Shown: piece after piece, positions 25,775-36,147 of the stretch | How positions within the stretch are numbered: the stretch's first letter is position 1 | Layout: each line of letters opens with the position of its first letter | From: Pseudoalteromonas rubra | Lineage (GTDB): Bacteria; Pseudomonadota; Gammaproteobacteria; Enterobacterales; Alteromonadaceae | Length of the DNA stretch: 64,000 bases | Assembly (NCBI RefSeq): GCF_005886805.2 | Contig: NZ_CP045429.1 | Coordinates: 1,582,501-1,646,500, forward strand | Reading direction: 5' to 3' | Translations under genes and position numbers: made by a program | Notes under the pieces: generated by a model | Told to the model about the DNA's origin: nothing | Database searches by the model: none | The model's input: the letters and a program-made list of their open reading frames with translations, nothing else

Positions 25775-26728
25775 ATGTCGTCAGTTAAATCGAAGTTAGG
25801 GTTTGATCAGAACCAACGTAAGATTATTATTGGGGAACAGCAGGACTCTGAACTAGGGCCGTTATGCCACCTCCCTGGCACCTGGAAAAACATAGGTAAT
25901 CTTGAAGGCCATGGCTGGAATATGATTGCTTTGCCTTTTGCCGCGGGCGATCTGGATTATCGGCTGCTCATGAATCAGTATGACGAAGAGCTGACTTTCA
26001 GCTTGGTGGACAAAGGCGTACCAAACCGGGGTATTCCGGAAGATCAATCTGTCGCTACGCTCGACTACACCCAAATCATTAACCAGATTGCTGCACAAGA
26101 CTATCCACATTCAGGGCTTGAGGGTAAACCTGGCCTGGCAATTCACCATGAACCTGGTCTGTGGTTGCATATGCGTGATCAGTTAACCGATGATCTGGAT
26201 ATCGCCCGGCTGTCCAGTATTCCCCATGGCGATGCGGTGATCGCATTGGGTAAGAGTGCACATTCTCAGTCTGGCTTTGAGATCCCTGCACTGAATGGCT
26301 TACCCATAGGCGTATCGGGCGATATAGACACCAATCCCTATCTGGCACCTTATAAACACTTCAGAGATCAGCCTTTTGAAGGCCTGTTTGATCCTACCCA
26401 GGCAAATGCTCTGCTGCAAAAAGCGATTGCTCCTTTACTCAGCGCTGGCAAAGTGAAAAATACCACTAAGCTGGAAGTACGTACAACCGCGGCGTCGGGC
26501 TCTGTAAACAATATTCCGTTTGTCACACGCCAGGCGAATGCCGCTGAAGTACATTCCACATTTTGGATCTACGAATTAACGGAGACTGACCAAAACGGCA
26601 ATCCAAAGCTTTGGTTACAATATTCTCAGAACGTGATCCTGGACTTTTTCAATCGTAAGGACAGACCAGGCGAATTAATCCGCTGGCCACACATCAGCAT
26701 CAACACGCTGGAAAAAGTCGACACCTGA
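25775..26728 (+). CDS. Heme-binding-like family protein
   Basis: A 317-residue soluble protein without a signal peptide. It carries motifs I associate with an uncharacterised family often labelled heme-binding protein: LPGTWKN followed by GHGWNMIALPF (about 30-50), VPNRGI (88-93), AIHHEPGLWLHM (119-130) and SSIPHGDAVIALG (146-158), with a late FWIYEL and LWLQYSQNV. The initial GTW...GxG pattern recalls a lipocalin or nitrobindin-like beta-barrel, but heme binding is not shown by the sequence. Stands alone between an XRE regulator and an AraC regulator; RBS AAGGA upstream. Family recall is from memory and should be checked. Confidence 0.6.
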   Translation: MSSVKSKLGFDQNQRKIIIGEQQDSELGPLCHLPGTWKNIGNLEGHGWNMIALPFAAGDLDYRLLMNQYDEELTFSLVDKGVPNRGIPEDQSVATLDYTQIINQIAAQDYPHSGLEGKPGLAIHHEPGLWLHMRDQLTDDLDIARLSSIPHGDAVIALGKSAHSQSGFEIPALNGLPIGVSGDIDTNPYLAPYKHFRDQPFEGLFDPTQANALLQKAIAPLLSAGKVKNTTKLEVRTTAASGSVNNIPFVTRQANAAEVHSTFWIYELTETDQNGNPKLWLQYSQNVILDFFNRKDRPGELIRWPHISINTLEKVDT

Positions 26729-26948
26729 TAGTCGCAGTTGCTGCTGCTTACTTTTTGTTTGCAGCAGTGGTGCTTTCTCGCCATGTTATGGAGTCATTTG
26801 GATTTTACGTGTGAAACGAGGGGGCACCGACCCATTGCATCTTGCAATTTAACTAATAAGGGAACACACTAGGTGTAAATAATTAACAATAAAGCCACAA
26901 GCTAATGGCGCGATTCGCGCCTCAAGCAACACGTCGGTTAGAATTAAC

Positions 26949-28148
26949 ATGTTTACACTGGTCATATTATCTTTGGGTTGCCTTCATGGTCTGTATCTCA
27001 GTTACGAGCTGATACGGAAGAATACGGCGAATGATGCAAACAGGATGCTTGCTTTGTGTATTCAGTGCTTTGTTGCACTGTTGTTTTTTATACTGCTTGA
27101 TGAAAGTGGGGCGTTTTACTATTTGCCTCATCTGATTGGAATTCAGGAGCCTCTGACTTTTCTGTTGGCACCGTGTTTTTATTACTACGTACTCAGATTA
27201 ACATCGCCCGCCTATATTCCGTTTAATCGCGTTCATTTACTCCCGTTTGTTCTGGCGCTGCTCTGTGCCATTCCTTTCTTTTTGCTTGATGCACGCAGCA
27301 AATGGCAGTTTTTGTACGGCGATATGTATGCCCCTGACCTGCCATCCTGGTATCTGGCAGGGTTTGAAAATGTCTTTATATTTGGCGCTATGTTGCAGGT
27401 TGCAGTGTATCTGATATTTGCGTGGCGCAGGCTCAATGCCTACCAGATCCTGTCGGCCAATAACTTTTCATCCCTTGAACTGATCAACCTGAACTGGCTA
27501 AGACGCTTGCTTATGATGTTGTTATCGCTTTATGGGCTGTGGTTCATCGATGAAGCGATAGAAGTGAATGTTATGGCGTGTATTGATCACGACAGTGGGC
27601 TTGGCTGTGAGTATGACTGGTTGATTGGCGAGCGCTGGTTCTTTTTCTCTGAGTTGGGAGTGGTCATTGTTTTTTATTTGATGAGTTATTACGGCTTGCG
27701 TCAGCCAGAAATATTTATCCAGAGTAATCAATATGTTGAACTGGATAAGCCGAACAGTGAAAAGTACTTAAATTCAGCACTGTCAGAATCACTGGCTGTG
27801 CAGCTTTGTGACCTAATTGAAGAGCAGGTGCAGGACGAAAAGCTGTATCTTAAAGCGGATTTAACGCTGCACGACCTAGCCTGTGCATGTGGTCATTCCC
27901 GGCACCACGTTTCCCAGGCGATTAATCAAAGTAAAAACATGAGTTTTTTTGATTTTATCAATCAACTCAGAGTGATGCATGCCCAGCAGCTGCTATTGTC
28001 CCAGCCAGACAGAAGTATTCTGGATATCTCTTTGGACAGTGGGTTTAACTCCCGCTCTGCGTTTTATGGGGCATTCAAACGTTATACCGAGTTAACACCA
28101 GGCGCTTATCGAAAACAAAGTAAAATATTGGCAGAAAATATGTCCTGA
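26949..28148 (+). CDS. Membrane-anchored AraC-family regulator
   Basis: A 399-residue protein. The N-terminal 245 residues hold about seven hydrophobic segments (for example LVILSLGCLHGLYLSYELI, VIVFYLMSYYGLR), and the C-terminal 100 residues hold an AraC/XylS DNA-binding domain with two HTH units (LHDLACACGHSRHHVSQAIN; ILDISLDSGFNSRSAFYGAF; ELTPGAYRK). Membrane-embedded AraC regulators sense signals at or outside the membrane. It lies just upstream of, and on the same strand as, the TonB receptor gene, which it may control. The start has no strong RBS. Confidence 0.88.
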   Translation: MFTLVILSLGCLHGLYLSYELIRKNTANDANRMLALCIQCFVALLFFILLDESGAFYYLPHLIGIQEPLTFLLAPCFYYYVLRLTSPAYIPFNRVHLLPFVLALLCAIPFFLLDARSKWQFLYGDMYAPDLPSWYLAGFENVFIFGAMLQVAVYLIFAWRRLNAYQILSANNFSSLELINLNWLRRLLMMLLSLYGLWFIDEAIEVNVMACIDHDSGLGCEYDWLIGERWFFFSELGVVIVFYLMSYYGLRQPEIFIQSNQYVELDKPNSEKYLNSALSESLAVQLCDLIEEQVQDEKLYLKADLTLHDLACACGHSRHHVSQAINQSKNMSFFDFINQLRVMHAQQLLLSQPDRSILDISLDSGFNSRSAFYGAFKRYTELTPGAYRKQSKILAENMS

Positions 28149-28220
28149 TCAGTCGGTCAGGACGACAAGCAGCCCTCGCTGCGCAAGGATGTCATTGTTA
28201 TTTCAATGGAGAAAACAACA

Positions 28221-30452
28221 ATGACAAGACAAATACCCGTTCAGCAGGACAGGCTTTTACGACCGCGGCCATTGCCTTTTTTACTGCCCGGTGCGCCATC
28301 AGATCATGGCACTCACCCCGAACAAGCAAAAAATATAACTCAGGTGACTGGCAAGTATCTGGCGCAAGCATCAGGATCACCAATTGTTCTGTTGATTTGT
28401 GCCTTTTTAAATACCGCTGTGGTACATGTCAATGCTGCACCGTCTGATCTGGAGCGCATAACGGTCACCGGCAGCCAGTATACGTTAGCCACCCGGCACA
28501 ATACGCACTTCCTCTCCAAAGAGCGTATTGAGTCAATGCCGCACATTGCCGATGATATTTTTCGACTGATGCCCGCTTTACCGGGGGTTGCCGCAGGTGA
28601 TTATTCTGCTAACTTTTTTGTGCGCGGTGGGCATTCGGATGAAGTTCTCGTGTTACTGGATGGTCAGCAGCTTTACCGGCCTTTTCATATGAAAAGCTTC
28701 AATAGTGCGTTTAGCATTGTCGACACGGACAATGTAGGCGCGATGGACTTTTCCAGTGGCGGATTCACGGCACGTTATGGCAATAAAATGAGCGGTGTCA
28801 TGGCGATAGAAAGCCTCTATGACATTCCCCAATACAAACATAGTCTGGGTGTAAGCTTCATTAATGCCAGAGCCGGGTCACAGGGCACATTTGACGATGA
28901 TAAAGGCACCTGGCTGGTATCAGTCAGACGCGGTTATCTTGATCTGGTACTGGATGCGGTAGAAGATGAATCGAACAAATTTGAGCCCATTTATGCGGAT
29001 TTATTTGCGAAGGTCAGTTATGAGCTGACGGATACCCAGTCTTTGTCAGGACACTTTCTTTACGCCTGGGACGATGAAATACTTGATGACACCTTTACTG
29101 AATGGGATGGAGTCCGGGAATATCAGGTGAAGGAAAAGGTCAGTGGCGAGTACAGCAGCGCCTACGCGTAGGCGGTCCTGCACTCAGACTGGCGTGAGGA
29201 TCTGAGCAGCCAGACGTTATTGTCAGTTGCCAGAGTCGAGGAAGACCGTAGCGGCGGTCAATACGACCCGACCGAAGTGTGGCTTACCCTGGACGATAAC
29301 AAGTTCTTTTATGCCTACTCACTGAAACAAGACTGGCAATGGCGTGTTAGTGACAGTCATTATCTGGAGTCGGGTTTTGAAGCCAAATACCTAGATGCAG
29401 AGTATGATTACTGGCTGGAAGCCTGGTATCAGGTGAACTATGACGGTGAAGACTATCGTCAGCAAAAAACACAACTAACTGCATCCGGTAATGTGTTTGG
29501 TGCCTATATCAGTGATCGTTGGCGACTTAACCCTGACTGGGTAGCTGAGCTGGGTTTGCGCTGGGATCAGCAGGATTATTATGGGTTTACCAAAGCGCAA
29601 TGGAGCCCGCGAGTTGCGCTCTTGTATCAGCCAGCCGACGAACAGCGGGTTTCCCTGAGCGCCGGAGATTATTACCAGCCTGAGGATATTCTCAGCTTGC
29701 AGGTCGCTGATGGCACCACTGAGTTTCATGGCGTAGAGAAAGCGCGTCATGTCATTCTATCTTATCAGCATGCGCTGAGCCCGGCTTTTCAATGGCGCGC
29801 TGAAGCGTATCTGAAAAAACTGTCACAGCTGCGGCCCTGGTATGAGAATGCGTTTGACCTTTATGAATTCTTACCAGAAGGGCAGGCCGACAGGTATCGG
29901 GTTGCCCCGGACTCAGCCAGAGTTAAAGGCGTTGAGCTGAGCTTTCAGCATCACATTACTTCTCAATGGCAGTGGCAGGCGAGTTACAGTTGGTCTAACG
30001 CACAGGACAGCATTAGCGGACGCTGGTATCCGCGTAGCTGGGACCAAAGGCATGCTATAAAGCTGACGAGTCGTTATCAGTTCGATAATGGCTGGCAGAT
30101 CAGTGGGCTGGTGTATTTTCATTCCGGTTGGCCTATGACTGGCGAGTCAGGCCGTTTGGTAAAAAATACGCCCAATGGCGGTTACGAAATCCAGCGTAGT
30201 CTCAATGAGCGTAACAAGCTTAAACTGGGTAACTACAAACGTATAGATATGCGAATTCATAAAATCTATCCATTATCAAACAGTGAGTTAACTGTTTTCT
30301 TTGAAGTTTCTAATTTACTGAACTTTGACAATGAATGTTGTATAGATCGAACCAGCTACTCAGTAGATGGGCAGGGAAAGTTGCGTAAAAAAGAAGAGCG
30401 CGGGCACTGGTTGCCGATTATTCCGTCGTTCGGTGTGAAGTGGGCATTCTGA
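28221..30452 (+). pseudogene. TonB-dependent receptor interrupted by an amber codon
   Basis: A single frame of about 742 sense codons encodes a TonB-dependent receptor but is broken by TAG at 29169-29171 (codon 317); the frame is otherwise continuous on both sides. The plug includes ERITVTGSQ, DIFRLMPALPGVAAGDYSAN, FFVRGGHSDEVLVLLDGQQ and SGGFTARYGNKMSGVMAI. The second part is barrel and ends in GVKWAF with terminal Phe. The ATG at 28221 has GGAGA upstream; an in-frame ATG is at 28206. The hydrophobic signal core is unusually far in (about residue 50-70), giving a long proline-rich extension. It may be a recent pseudogene, an amber read-through gene or a sequencing error. Substrate unknown. 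Confidence 0.8.
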
Positions 30453-30466
30453 TTTTTGGTGAGATA

Positions 30467-30490
30467 AAGCCCGGTTTTTACACCGGGCTT
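30467..30490. terminator. Convergent terminator between receptor and dapD
   Basis: AAGCCCGGT (30467-30475) / ACCGGGCTT (30482-30490), a perfect 9-bp stem with a T-rich 6-base loop, lies between the convergent receptor gene and dapD. T-tracts are short on both sides. Confidence 0.65.
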
Positions 30491-30505
30491 AAATCAGACG
30501 GTGGA

Positions 30506-31333
30506 TCAGTCCTGAACTGAGCGAAGCAGGGCGTTGATCCCTACTTTTTCACGCGTTTGCTGGTCCACTTTCTTAACTATGATCGCCGCATACAGGCTGT
30601 GAGTACCATCTTTGCTTGGTAATGAACCTGGGACGACAACGGCACCTGCTGGAACTCGGCCGTAGTGGATCTCGCCGGTTTCGCGGTCATAGATACGCGT
30701 ACTTTGTGAAATGTACACACCCATTGAAATTACCGCGCCTTCTTCAACAATGACCCCTTCAACAATTTCAGAGCGGGCACCGATGAAGCAGTTATCTTCG
30801 ATAATGGTTGGGTTGGCTTGTAATGGCTCCAGTACACCGCCGATACCTACACCGCCAGAGAGGTGTACATTTTTGCCGATCTGAGCACATGAACCGACTG
30901 TGGCCCAGGTATCAACCATAGTGCCTTCGTCGACATAAGCGCCAATGTTGACATAAGACGGCATCAAAACCACATTTTTGCCGATGAAGCTACCCTGACG
31001 TGCAACGGCATTGGGGACCACACGCATGCCACCTTGCTGAAACTGCTCTGGTGTATAGTCGCTAAACTTTAGCGGGACTTTATCGAAAAACTGGTTTACC
31101 CCGTCATGCATAGGCTGGTTATCGCGAATACGGAATGACAGCAGAACCGCCTTTTTCAGCCACTGGTGCACAACCCACTCGCCACTGACTTTTTCAGCAA
31201 CGCGTGCTGCGCCTGAGTCCAGTAAAGCCAGTGCATCAATGATGGCATTTTTTACCTGAGGTGACACATCACTGGGTGTGATGGTATCGCGTTGTTCCCA
31301 GGCTTGTTCAATTGTGGTTTTTAAATCCGACAT
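30506..31333 (-). CDS. dapD: Tetrahydrodipicolinate N-succinyltransferase
   Basis: A 275-residue enzyme that succinylates tetrahydrodipicolinate in the lysine/diaminopimelate pathway. It has an N-terminal helical domain and a left-handed beta-helix of hexapeptide repeats ([39 protein letters not shown] in part). The length and N-terminus match the proteobacterial DapD. Starts 11 bases downstream of glnD; the two are co-oriented, the common gammaproteobacterial arrangement. Confidence 0.96.
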   Translation of the reverse strand: MSDLKTTIEQAWEQRDTITPSDVSPQVKNAIIDALALLDSGAARVAEKVSGEWVVHQWLKKAVLLSFRIRDNQPMHDGVNQFFDKVPLKFSDYTPEQFQQGGMRVVPNAVARQGSFIGKNVVLMPSYVNIGAYVDEGTMVDTWATVGSCAQIGKNVHLSGGVGIGGVLEPLQANPTIIEDNCFIGARSEIVEGVIVEEGAVISMGVYISQSTRIYDRETGEIHYGRVPAGAVVVPGSLPSKDGTHSLYAAIIVKKVDQQTREKVGINALLRSVQD

Positions 31334-31344
31334 AGTGTCCTCAT

Positions 31345-33963
31345 TTATTCAGATTCTGCATTGAGTTTTTTCATCAGTGAGCGATGTAACGATGCTTTGG
31401 CATCTTCACTGAGACGTTGATAATCTTTGTCCGAGACCACAAAGAAATCCTCCGCGCGTTCGCCCACTGTGGTAATACGTGCGGCGTGAATATGCAGTGA
31501 ATGGACTTGAAAAACTTCGGCTATTTTAGTCAATAAGCCTGGAATATCCACTGCCTGGATCTCTATTAGGTTTCGGTCACTGCGGGCGTGGGGGCGTACC
31601 ACGACCTTAGGTTTAATATTAAAGTCTTTGAAACGTTGTGAGCGGTTTTTCTTCAGCCGGATTTTCTTCTTCGGATCTGTGAGGATCACTTCCAGGCTGC
31701 GCCGCAAAGCTTTGGCGCGGGTACCGCTGATGGGGCGACCATCTACTTCTAGTATGACAAAGCTAAAGACCACATAACCGTCTTTAGTTGTCAGTACCTG
31801 AGCATGCTGGATCTGGGCCTTTTTGGAACCAATTACTGCCACCAGTTTAGCAAACAAACTGGCTTCATAAGGCGCGTAAACAAAAACCTGGGTTCCGCCA
31901 TGCATCGGTTGTTCTGAGACAACCACGCAGGGCTTGCTCAGGTCATCTCGGCCGAGTAGATATTCAGTTTGCCAGGAAATTTGTTGTTCGCTGAACGCGG
32001 TAAAATAGTTGGCTTTAAAGCGCGCCCAGATCATGTCAATTAGGTCTTCGCGGTAGTCTTTATTGATCAGCCGCTGTTTTGCCTGTTGTTTCTTATCGCG
32101 GATCTGATCACGCATATCCATGGGGTTTTCCAGACCCAGACGCAATGCTCGCTGCGTGAGCAAGTAAAGCTCCCGCAACAGGGTGTTTTTCCAGTCATTC
32201 CACAGGTTATCATTGGTTGCACGAATATCGGCAACGGTCAGACAATAGAGATAGTCGAGCTGGCGTTCATTCTTAATGCGCGAGGCAAATTCGTTGATCA
32301 CTTCCGGATCATTGATGTCTTTACGCTGCGCGGTGACCGACATCAACAGGTGATTTTCGACTAACCAGGCAACAAGCTTGCAGTCGGATGAAGAGAACCC
32401 ATGCATTTGTGCAAACGCAGATGCATCAACGGCCCCCAGCTCAGAGTGATCGCCACCCCGGCCTTTGGCAATATCATGGAAAATGCCTGCCAGATACAGC
32501 AACTCAGGTTTATCCATGCGCGTGACGATTTCAGTACACAGCGGAAATTCGCCCTGGTGCTCATGACTAAAATAGCGATAAATATTGTTGATGAGCTTGT
32601 GTGTGTGCTCATCAACGGTATAGGCATGAAATAAATCGAATTGCATCTGCCCGAAGATATTTCGCCATTGTGGCAAGTAGGCTGCAATGATCCCATGTTT
32701 GTGCATCAGGGTAAACGCGCGGCCCATGCCGTTGGGGTGTTTAAGCAGCCGCATTAATGCATCGCGGCAGGCGGCATAATCTTGCAAATCACCCAACAGG
32801 CGGCGTCTTACCTGGCGCACAGTGCGAATGGTGCTGGGATCGATGTCGGTAATTTCCGGGTTATCGGCAATATGTTCAAACAATAAAATGAGATTTTCCC
32901 GGCGAAAGAACACTGAAGGATTCTTTACCCGAATTTTATTGCCAACACGCTCAAAGTGGTTATCGAGCGGTATCACGGTTTGTTCGCTTTGATCTGGTAA
33001 AATGCTCTGCTCAAAATACGCCAGTAGCATCTGGTTCATTTCGCGCACACGACTCATGATCCGGAACAGACGTTTCATCATGCGTTCAACGGAAGCCTTG
33101 CCCTCGGAACCAAATCCTAACAGCTCAGCGGCATGAGGCTGGTAATCAAACAGCAAGCGATTTTCACTGCGTCCGGCTGCCAGATGGAGTGCAAAGCGGA
33201 TATTCCAGAGGTTTTCCAGGCATTCCAGCAGTTCCTGGTACTCCTCGTGAGTCAGATAACCATGACTAATCAGCTCTTCGAGTGTTTCTGCATGAAAGTG
33301 TTTTTTAGCGACCCAGAAGATGGTCTGGAGATCGCGCAGGCCACCCGGATTTTCTTTGATATTCGGCTCAAGGTTATAGGCGGTACCGTGACACTTTCTG
33401 CGACGTAGTCGTTGCTCTTTGACCTTGGCGATAAAGAATTCATCTGATTGCCAGATGGGCGTCTCAACAATGTGACTTTTGAGGCGTTCAAACTCAACAT
33501 GATTGCCGCAAATTAATCGGCTCTCAAGCAGGCTGGTGGTGAAGTGTACGTCTTCACGTTTTTGTTCGAGTACCTGCTCGTGGGTTCGGACACTGTGACC
33601 AATATCCAGGTTGAGGTCCCATAACAAGGTCATGAATGACTCGAGAGACTCTGTCAGTTCAGGTCCGGGTTCTTGTTTGCACAGCAGCAGAAAGTCAATG
33701 TCGGAATATGGATGTAATTCTCCACGACCATATCCGCCAACCCCTATTAGAGCCAAATCCGGGAATTGGGCCAGCCCGGTGTCGGAGTATAACTTAATCA
33801 ATAAGCGGTCAATAAACTCGGCCCGGGCATTGATCAGCTGTCTGACGGGTTGCTTAGAAAACTGGTTGTTCAGCCACTTGTAAAAATAGGTCTGACAGTT
33901 TTTGTAATCGTTCAAGGTTTGCGCTTCGTCGAGAAGCGTTTTTACTTTGTTTGGTAGTGCCAC
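31345..33963 (-). CDS. glnD: Bifunctional uridylyltransferase/uridylyl-removing enzyme GlnD
   Basis: An 872-residue sensor of glutamine that modifies PII. Domains in order: nucleotidyltransferase ([21 protein letters not shown] near 70-95, cited partly: [16 protein letters not shown]), a central linker, the HD domain ([19 protein letters not shown], about 480-500) and two C-terminal ACT domains (about 690-870; [14 protein letters not shown] and [19 protein letters not shown]). GTG start. All catalytic motifs seem present. Upstream of dapD in the same orientation. Confidence 0.96.
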   Translation of the reverse strand: MALPNKVKTLLDEAQTLNDYKNCQTYFYKWLNNQFSKQPVRQLINARAEFIDRLLIKLYSDTGLAQFPDLALIGVGGYGRGELHPYSDIDFLLLCKQEPGPELTESLESFMTLLWDLNLDIGHSVRTHEQVLEQKREDVHFTTSLLESRLICGNHVEFERLKSHIVETPIWQSDEFFIAKVKEQRLRRRKCHGTAYNLEPNIKENPGGLRDLQTIFWVAKKHFHAETLEELISHGYLTHEEYQELLECLENLWNIRFALHLAAGRSENRLLFDYQPHAAELLGFGSEGKASVERMMKRLFRIMSRVREMNQMLLAYFEQSILPDQSEQTVIPLDNHFERVGNKIRVKNPSVFFRRENLILLFEHIADNPEITDIDPSTIRTVRQVRRRLLGDLQDYAACRDALMRLLKHPNGMGRAFTLMHKHGIIAAYLPQWRNIFGQMQFDLFHAYTVDEHTHKLINNIYRYFSHEHQGEFPLCTEIVTRMDKPELLYLAGIFHDIAKGRGGDHSELGAVDASAFAQMHGFSSSDCKLVAWLVENHLLMSVTAQRKDINDPEVINEFASRIKNERQLDYLYCLTVADIRATNDNLWNDWKNTLLRELYLLTQRALRLGLENPMDMRDQIRDKKQQAKQRLINKDYREDLIDMIWARFKANYFTAFSEQQISWQTEYLLGRDDLSKPCVVVSEQPMHGGTQVFVYAPYEASLFAKLVAVIGSKKAQIQHAQVLTTKDGYVVFSFVILEVDGRPISGTRAKALRRSLEVILTDPKKKIRLKKNRSQRFKDFNIKPKVVVRPHARSDRNLIEIQAVDIPGLLTKIAEVFQVHSLHIHAARITTVGERAEDFFVVSDKDYQRLSEDAKASLHRSLMKKLNAESE

Positions 33964-34087
33964 CTGGACTCCCTATGTTGCGCGCAAAACTCACAGCTCA
34001 GTTTTACACTAAGTGACAAAAAAATGCGAGGTTGTGATTGGCGAAGGGCGTTTAACTGGATGAAAAGGCAGCATAGTGGATTAATGA

Positions 34088-34116
34088 CAACGCCACCGCA
34101 AAGGTGGCGTTGTTTT
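34088..34116. terminator. Terminator of map
   Basis: A perfect 10-bp stem CAACGCCACC (34088-34097) / GGTGGCGTTG (34103-34112) with a 5-base loop and TTTT at 34113-34116, located just beyond the map stop. The T-run is on the plus-strand side, so for map itself the hairpin is followed only by TCATTAA. Confidence 0.7.
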
Positions 34117-34123
34117 GGAGTGA

Positions 34124-34915
34124 TTAAGCGCTGTGCTCAATTACTCGCTCAATGGTGTCGTCGCTGCGTAATGTCAGGATCTCTACACCGTTTTCTGTGA
34201 CCAGCAGCGTGTGTTCCCATTGCGCAGATAAGCTGCGGTCTTTGGTCACAACAGTCCAGTCGTCTTTCAGTAACTTACAGTGGCGTTTTCCGGCATTGAC
34301 CATAGGTTCAATGGTCAGACACATACCTGCTTCAAGCGCTTCTCCGGTGCCTGCTTTACCATAGTGGACGATTTGCGGTTCTTCGTGGAATTCCGCACCA
34401 ATGCCATGGCCGCAATATTCACGGACGATAGAGTAATTAAAGCCTTCCGCATATTTTTGGATAGCAGCGCCGATGTCGCCAATGCGTACGCCAGGTCTTA
34501 CCATACGAATACCAATGTACAGCGCTTCTTGAGTGACTTCGCTCAGACGCTTACCCTGAATACTCGGTTTGCCCACGAAAAACATTTTTGAGGTATCGCC
34601 ATGATAACCATCTTTGATAACCGTCACATCAATGTTGATGATGTCGCCATCTTTGAGTGGCTTGTCGTTTGGAATACCATGACAAATTACGTGGTTTACT
34701 GAGGTACAGATCGACTTCGGGAAACCGTGGTAGTTAAGAGGGGCAGGGACGGCTTGCTGCACATCTACAATGTAGTTATGACAAATGGTGTTTAGCTCAT
34801 CGGTCGTCACCCCTGGTTTGACATAAGGTTCAATCATTTCCAAGACTTCAGCGGCTAACTTACCGGCAACACGCATCTTTTCGATTTCTTCAGGGGTTTT
34901 GATCACTGCACTCAT
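34124..34915 (-). CDS. map: Type I methionine aminopeptidase
   Basis: A 263-residue peptidase that removes the initiator methionine. Conserved metal ligands are visible: D in INIDVTV, D in YHGDTSKM, H in GHGIGAEFHEEP, E in LTIEPMVN and the final E in QWEHTLLV. Divergent from rpsB, as in most gammaproteobacteria. Length matches E. coli Map (264). Confidence 0.97.
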   Translation of the reverse strand: MSAVIKTPEEIEKMRVAGKLAAEVLEMIEPYVKPGVTTDELNTICHNYIVDVQQAVPAPLNYHGFPKSICTSVNHVICHGIPNDKPLKDGDIINIDVTVIKDGYHGDTSKMFFVGKPSIQGKRLSEVTQEALYIGIRMVRPGVRIGDIGAAIQKYAEGFNYSIVREYCGHGIGAEFHEEPQIVHYGKAGTGEALEAGMCLTIEPMVNAGKRHCKLLKDDWTVVTKDRSLSAQWEHTLLVTENGVEILTLRSDDTIERVIEHSA

Positions 34916-34984
34916 TGAGACTCCAAGTCATAGTTTCGACGCAACAACACCGGGCTAGTTTATGAACGATTTTTAGCCCAAACG

Positions 34985-35013
34985 TTGAGTTAATTTCTTT
35001 TATATGGTATAAA
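34985..35013 (+). promoter_or_regulatory. Sigma-70 promoter of rpsB
   Basis: TTGAGT (34985-34990), 17 bases, TATAAA (35008-35013), followed by a GC-rich discriminator (GCGCGCC), as in stringently controlled ribosomal promoters. The start site would be near 35020, leaving a leader of about 235 bases before rpsB. Confidence 0.75.
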
Positions 35014-35019
35014 GCGCGC

Positions 35020-35255
35020 CGTCTTTTTACAAATAAATCTTTTCGCCTTTCTGGTGGTCCAATTGACCACTGAATGATGCAAGACGGTTTTTTGTAACGA
35101 AGACAACACGAAATTTAATTTTAACACACACACATATCGACACATACACTTGGGTGCAGGCGAGGGGCAAATAACCGGGTTACCGGATTACCGAACTTGT
35201 TGGTGTTATGGGATATGTGGAGGCCTAACCCTACTTAATTTAGAGGAAAATACAA
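35020..35255 (+). promoter_or_regulatory. Long rpsB 5' leader, probable S2 autoregulatory region
   Basis: The leader between the promoter and rpsB is long and structured-looking, with local repeats such as GGTGGTCCAATTGACCACT (a hairpin at about 35052-35070) and GGGTTACCGGATTACC near 35180. In enterobacteria the rpsB leader is bound by S2 to repress rpsB-tsf; that this holds here is inferred by gene position. Strong RBS-like AGAGGAAA sits before the ATG. Confidence 0.5.
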
Positions 35256-35984
35256 ATGGCAAACGTTTCAATGCGCGATATGCTTCAAGCTGGTGTTCAC
35301 TTTGGTCACCAGGCTCGTTACTGGAACCCTAAGATGAAGCCTTTCATCTTCGGCGCTCGTAACCGTGTTCATATCATCAACCTTGAAAAGACAGTTCCTA
35401 TGTTCAACGATGCACTTAAGTTCCTTTCGAACGTTGCATCTAACAAAGGTAAAATCCTTTTCGTTGGTACTAAGCGCGCTGCAAGCGAAGCAGTTAAAGA
35501 AGCAGCTATTCAAAGCGAGCAGTTCTACGTAAATCACCGTTGGTTGGGTGGTATGTTGACTAACTGGAAAACAGTTCGTCAATCAATCAAGCGTCTTAAA
35601 GACCTTGAGACTCAAAGCCAAGACGGTACTTTCGAGAAGCTGACTAAAAAAGAAGCTTTGATGAAAACTCGCGAAATGGAAAAGCTTGAGAAGAGCCTTG
35701 GTGGTATCAAAGATATGGGCGGTCTTCCAGACGCTATCTTCATCATCGATGCTGACCACGAGCACATCGCTATCCGTGAAGCAAACAACCTGGGCATTCC
35801 AGTAGTATCTGTTGTTGATACTAACTCTAACCCAGACGGCGTTGACTTCATCATCCCAGGTAACGATGACGCGATCCGCGCTATCCAGCTTTACACTGGT
35901 GCTGTAGCGACTGCTATCACTGAAGGTCGTGAAAGCAACATCGTTGCTCAAGCTGAAAGCGACGACTTCGTAGAAGCTGAGTAA
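35256..35984 (+). CDS. rpsB: 30S ribosomal protein S2
   Basis: A 242-residue S2 protein with the classic N-terminus [19 protein letters not shown], the [13 protein letters not shown] segment, [19 protein letters not shown] and the coiled-coil region. Codon use is highly biased (frequent CGT, GGT, GTT, CTT and AAC), as expected of a highly expressed gene. Followed by an attenuator hairpin and tsf. Confidence 0.99.
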   Translation: MANVSMRDMLQAGVHFGHQARYWNPKMKPFIFGARNRVHIINLEKTVPMFNDALKFLSNVASNKGKILFVGTKRAASEAVKEAAIQSEQFYVNHRWLGGMLTNWKTVRQSIKRLKDLETQSQDGTFEKLTKKEALMKTREMEKLEKSLGGIKDMGGLPDAIFIIDADHEHIAIREANNLGIPVVSVVDTNSNPDGVDFIIPGNDDAIRAIQLYTGAVATAITEGRESNIVAQAESDDFVEAE

Positions 35985-36053
35985 TTGATTGCATACCGCG
36001 CCACTGGCAACGCCTAGTTTGCGGGTGGCCGGTCGCAACGCACTAAGCTGTCA

Positions 36054-36095
36054 TCAAGTCTTCATCTTATTTTTCTGAAGACTTGATATTCTTTA
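36054..36095 (+). terminator. Attenuating hairpin between rpsB and tsf
   Basis: TCAAGTCTTCA (36054-36064) / TGAAGACTTGA (36076-36086), a perfect 11-bp stem with an 11-base loop, then TATTCTTT. A partial terminator at this place is known in E. coli and adjusts the S2:EF-Ts ratio. Confidence 0.75.
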
Positions 36096-36147
36096 CAAGC
36101 GGTAATTCGCTTATCAAAAAACCGAATTCAGAATTGAGGATATTCTA

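Noticed and set aside
35583..36038. 151-codon minus-strand frame over rpsB
   Set aside because: Antisense shadow of the strongly codon-biased rpsB gene.
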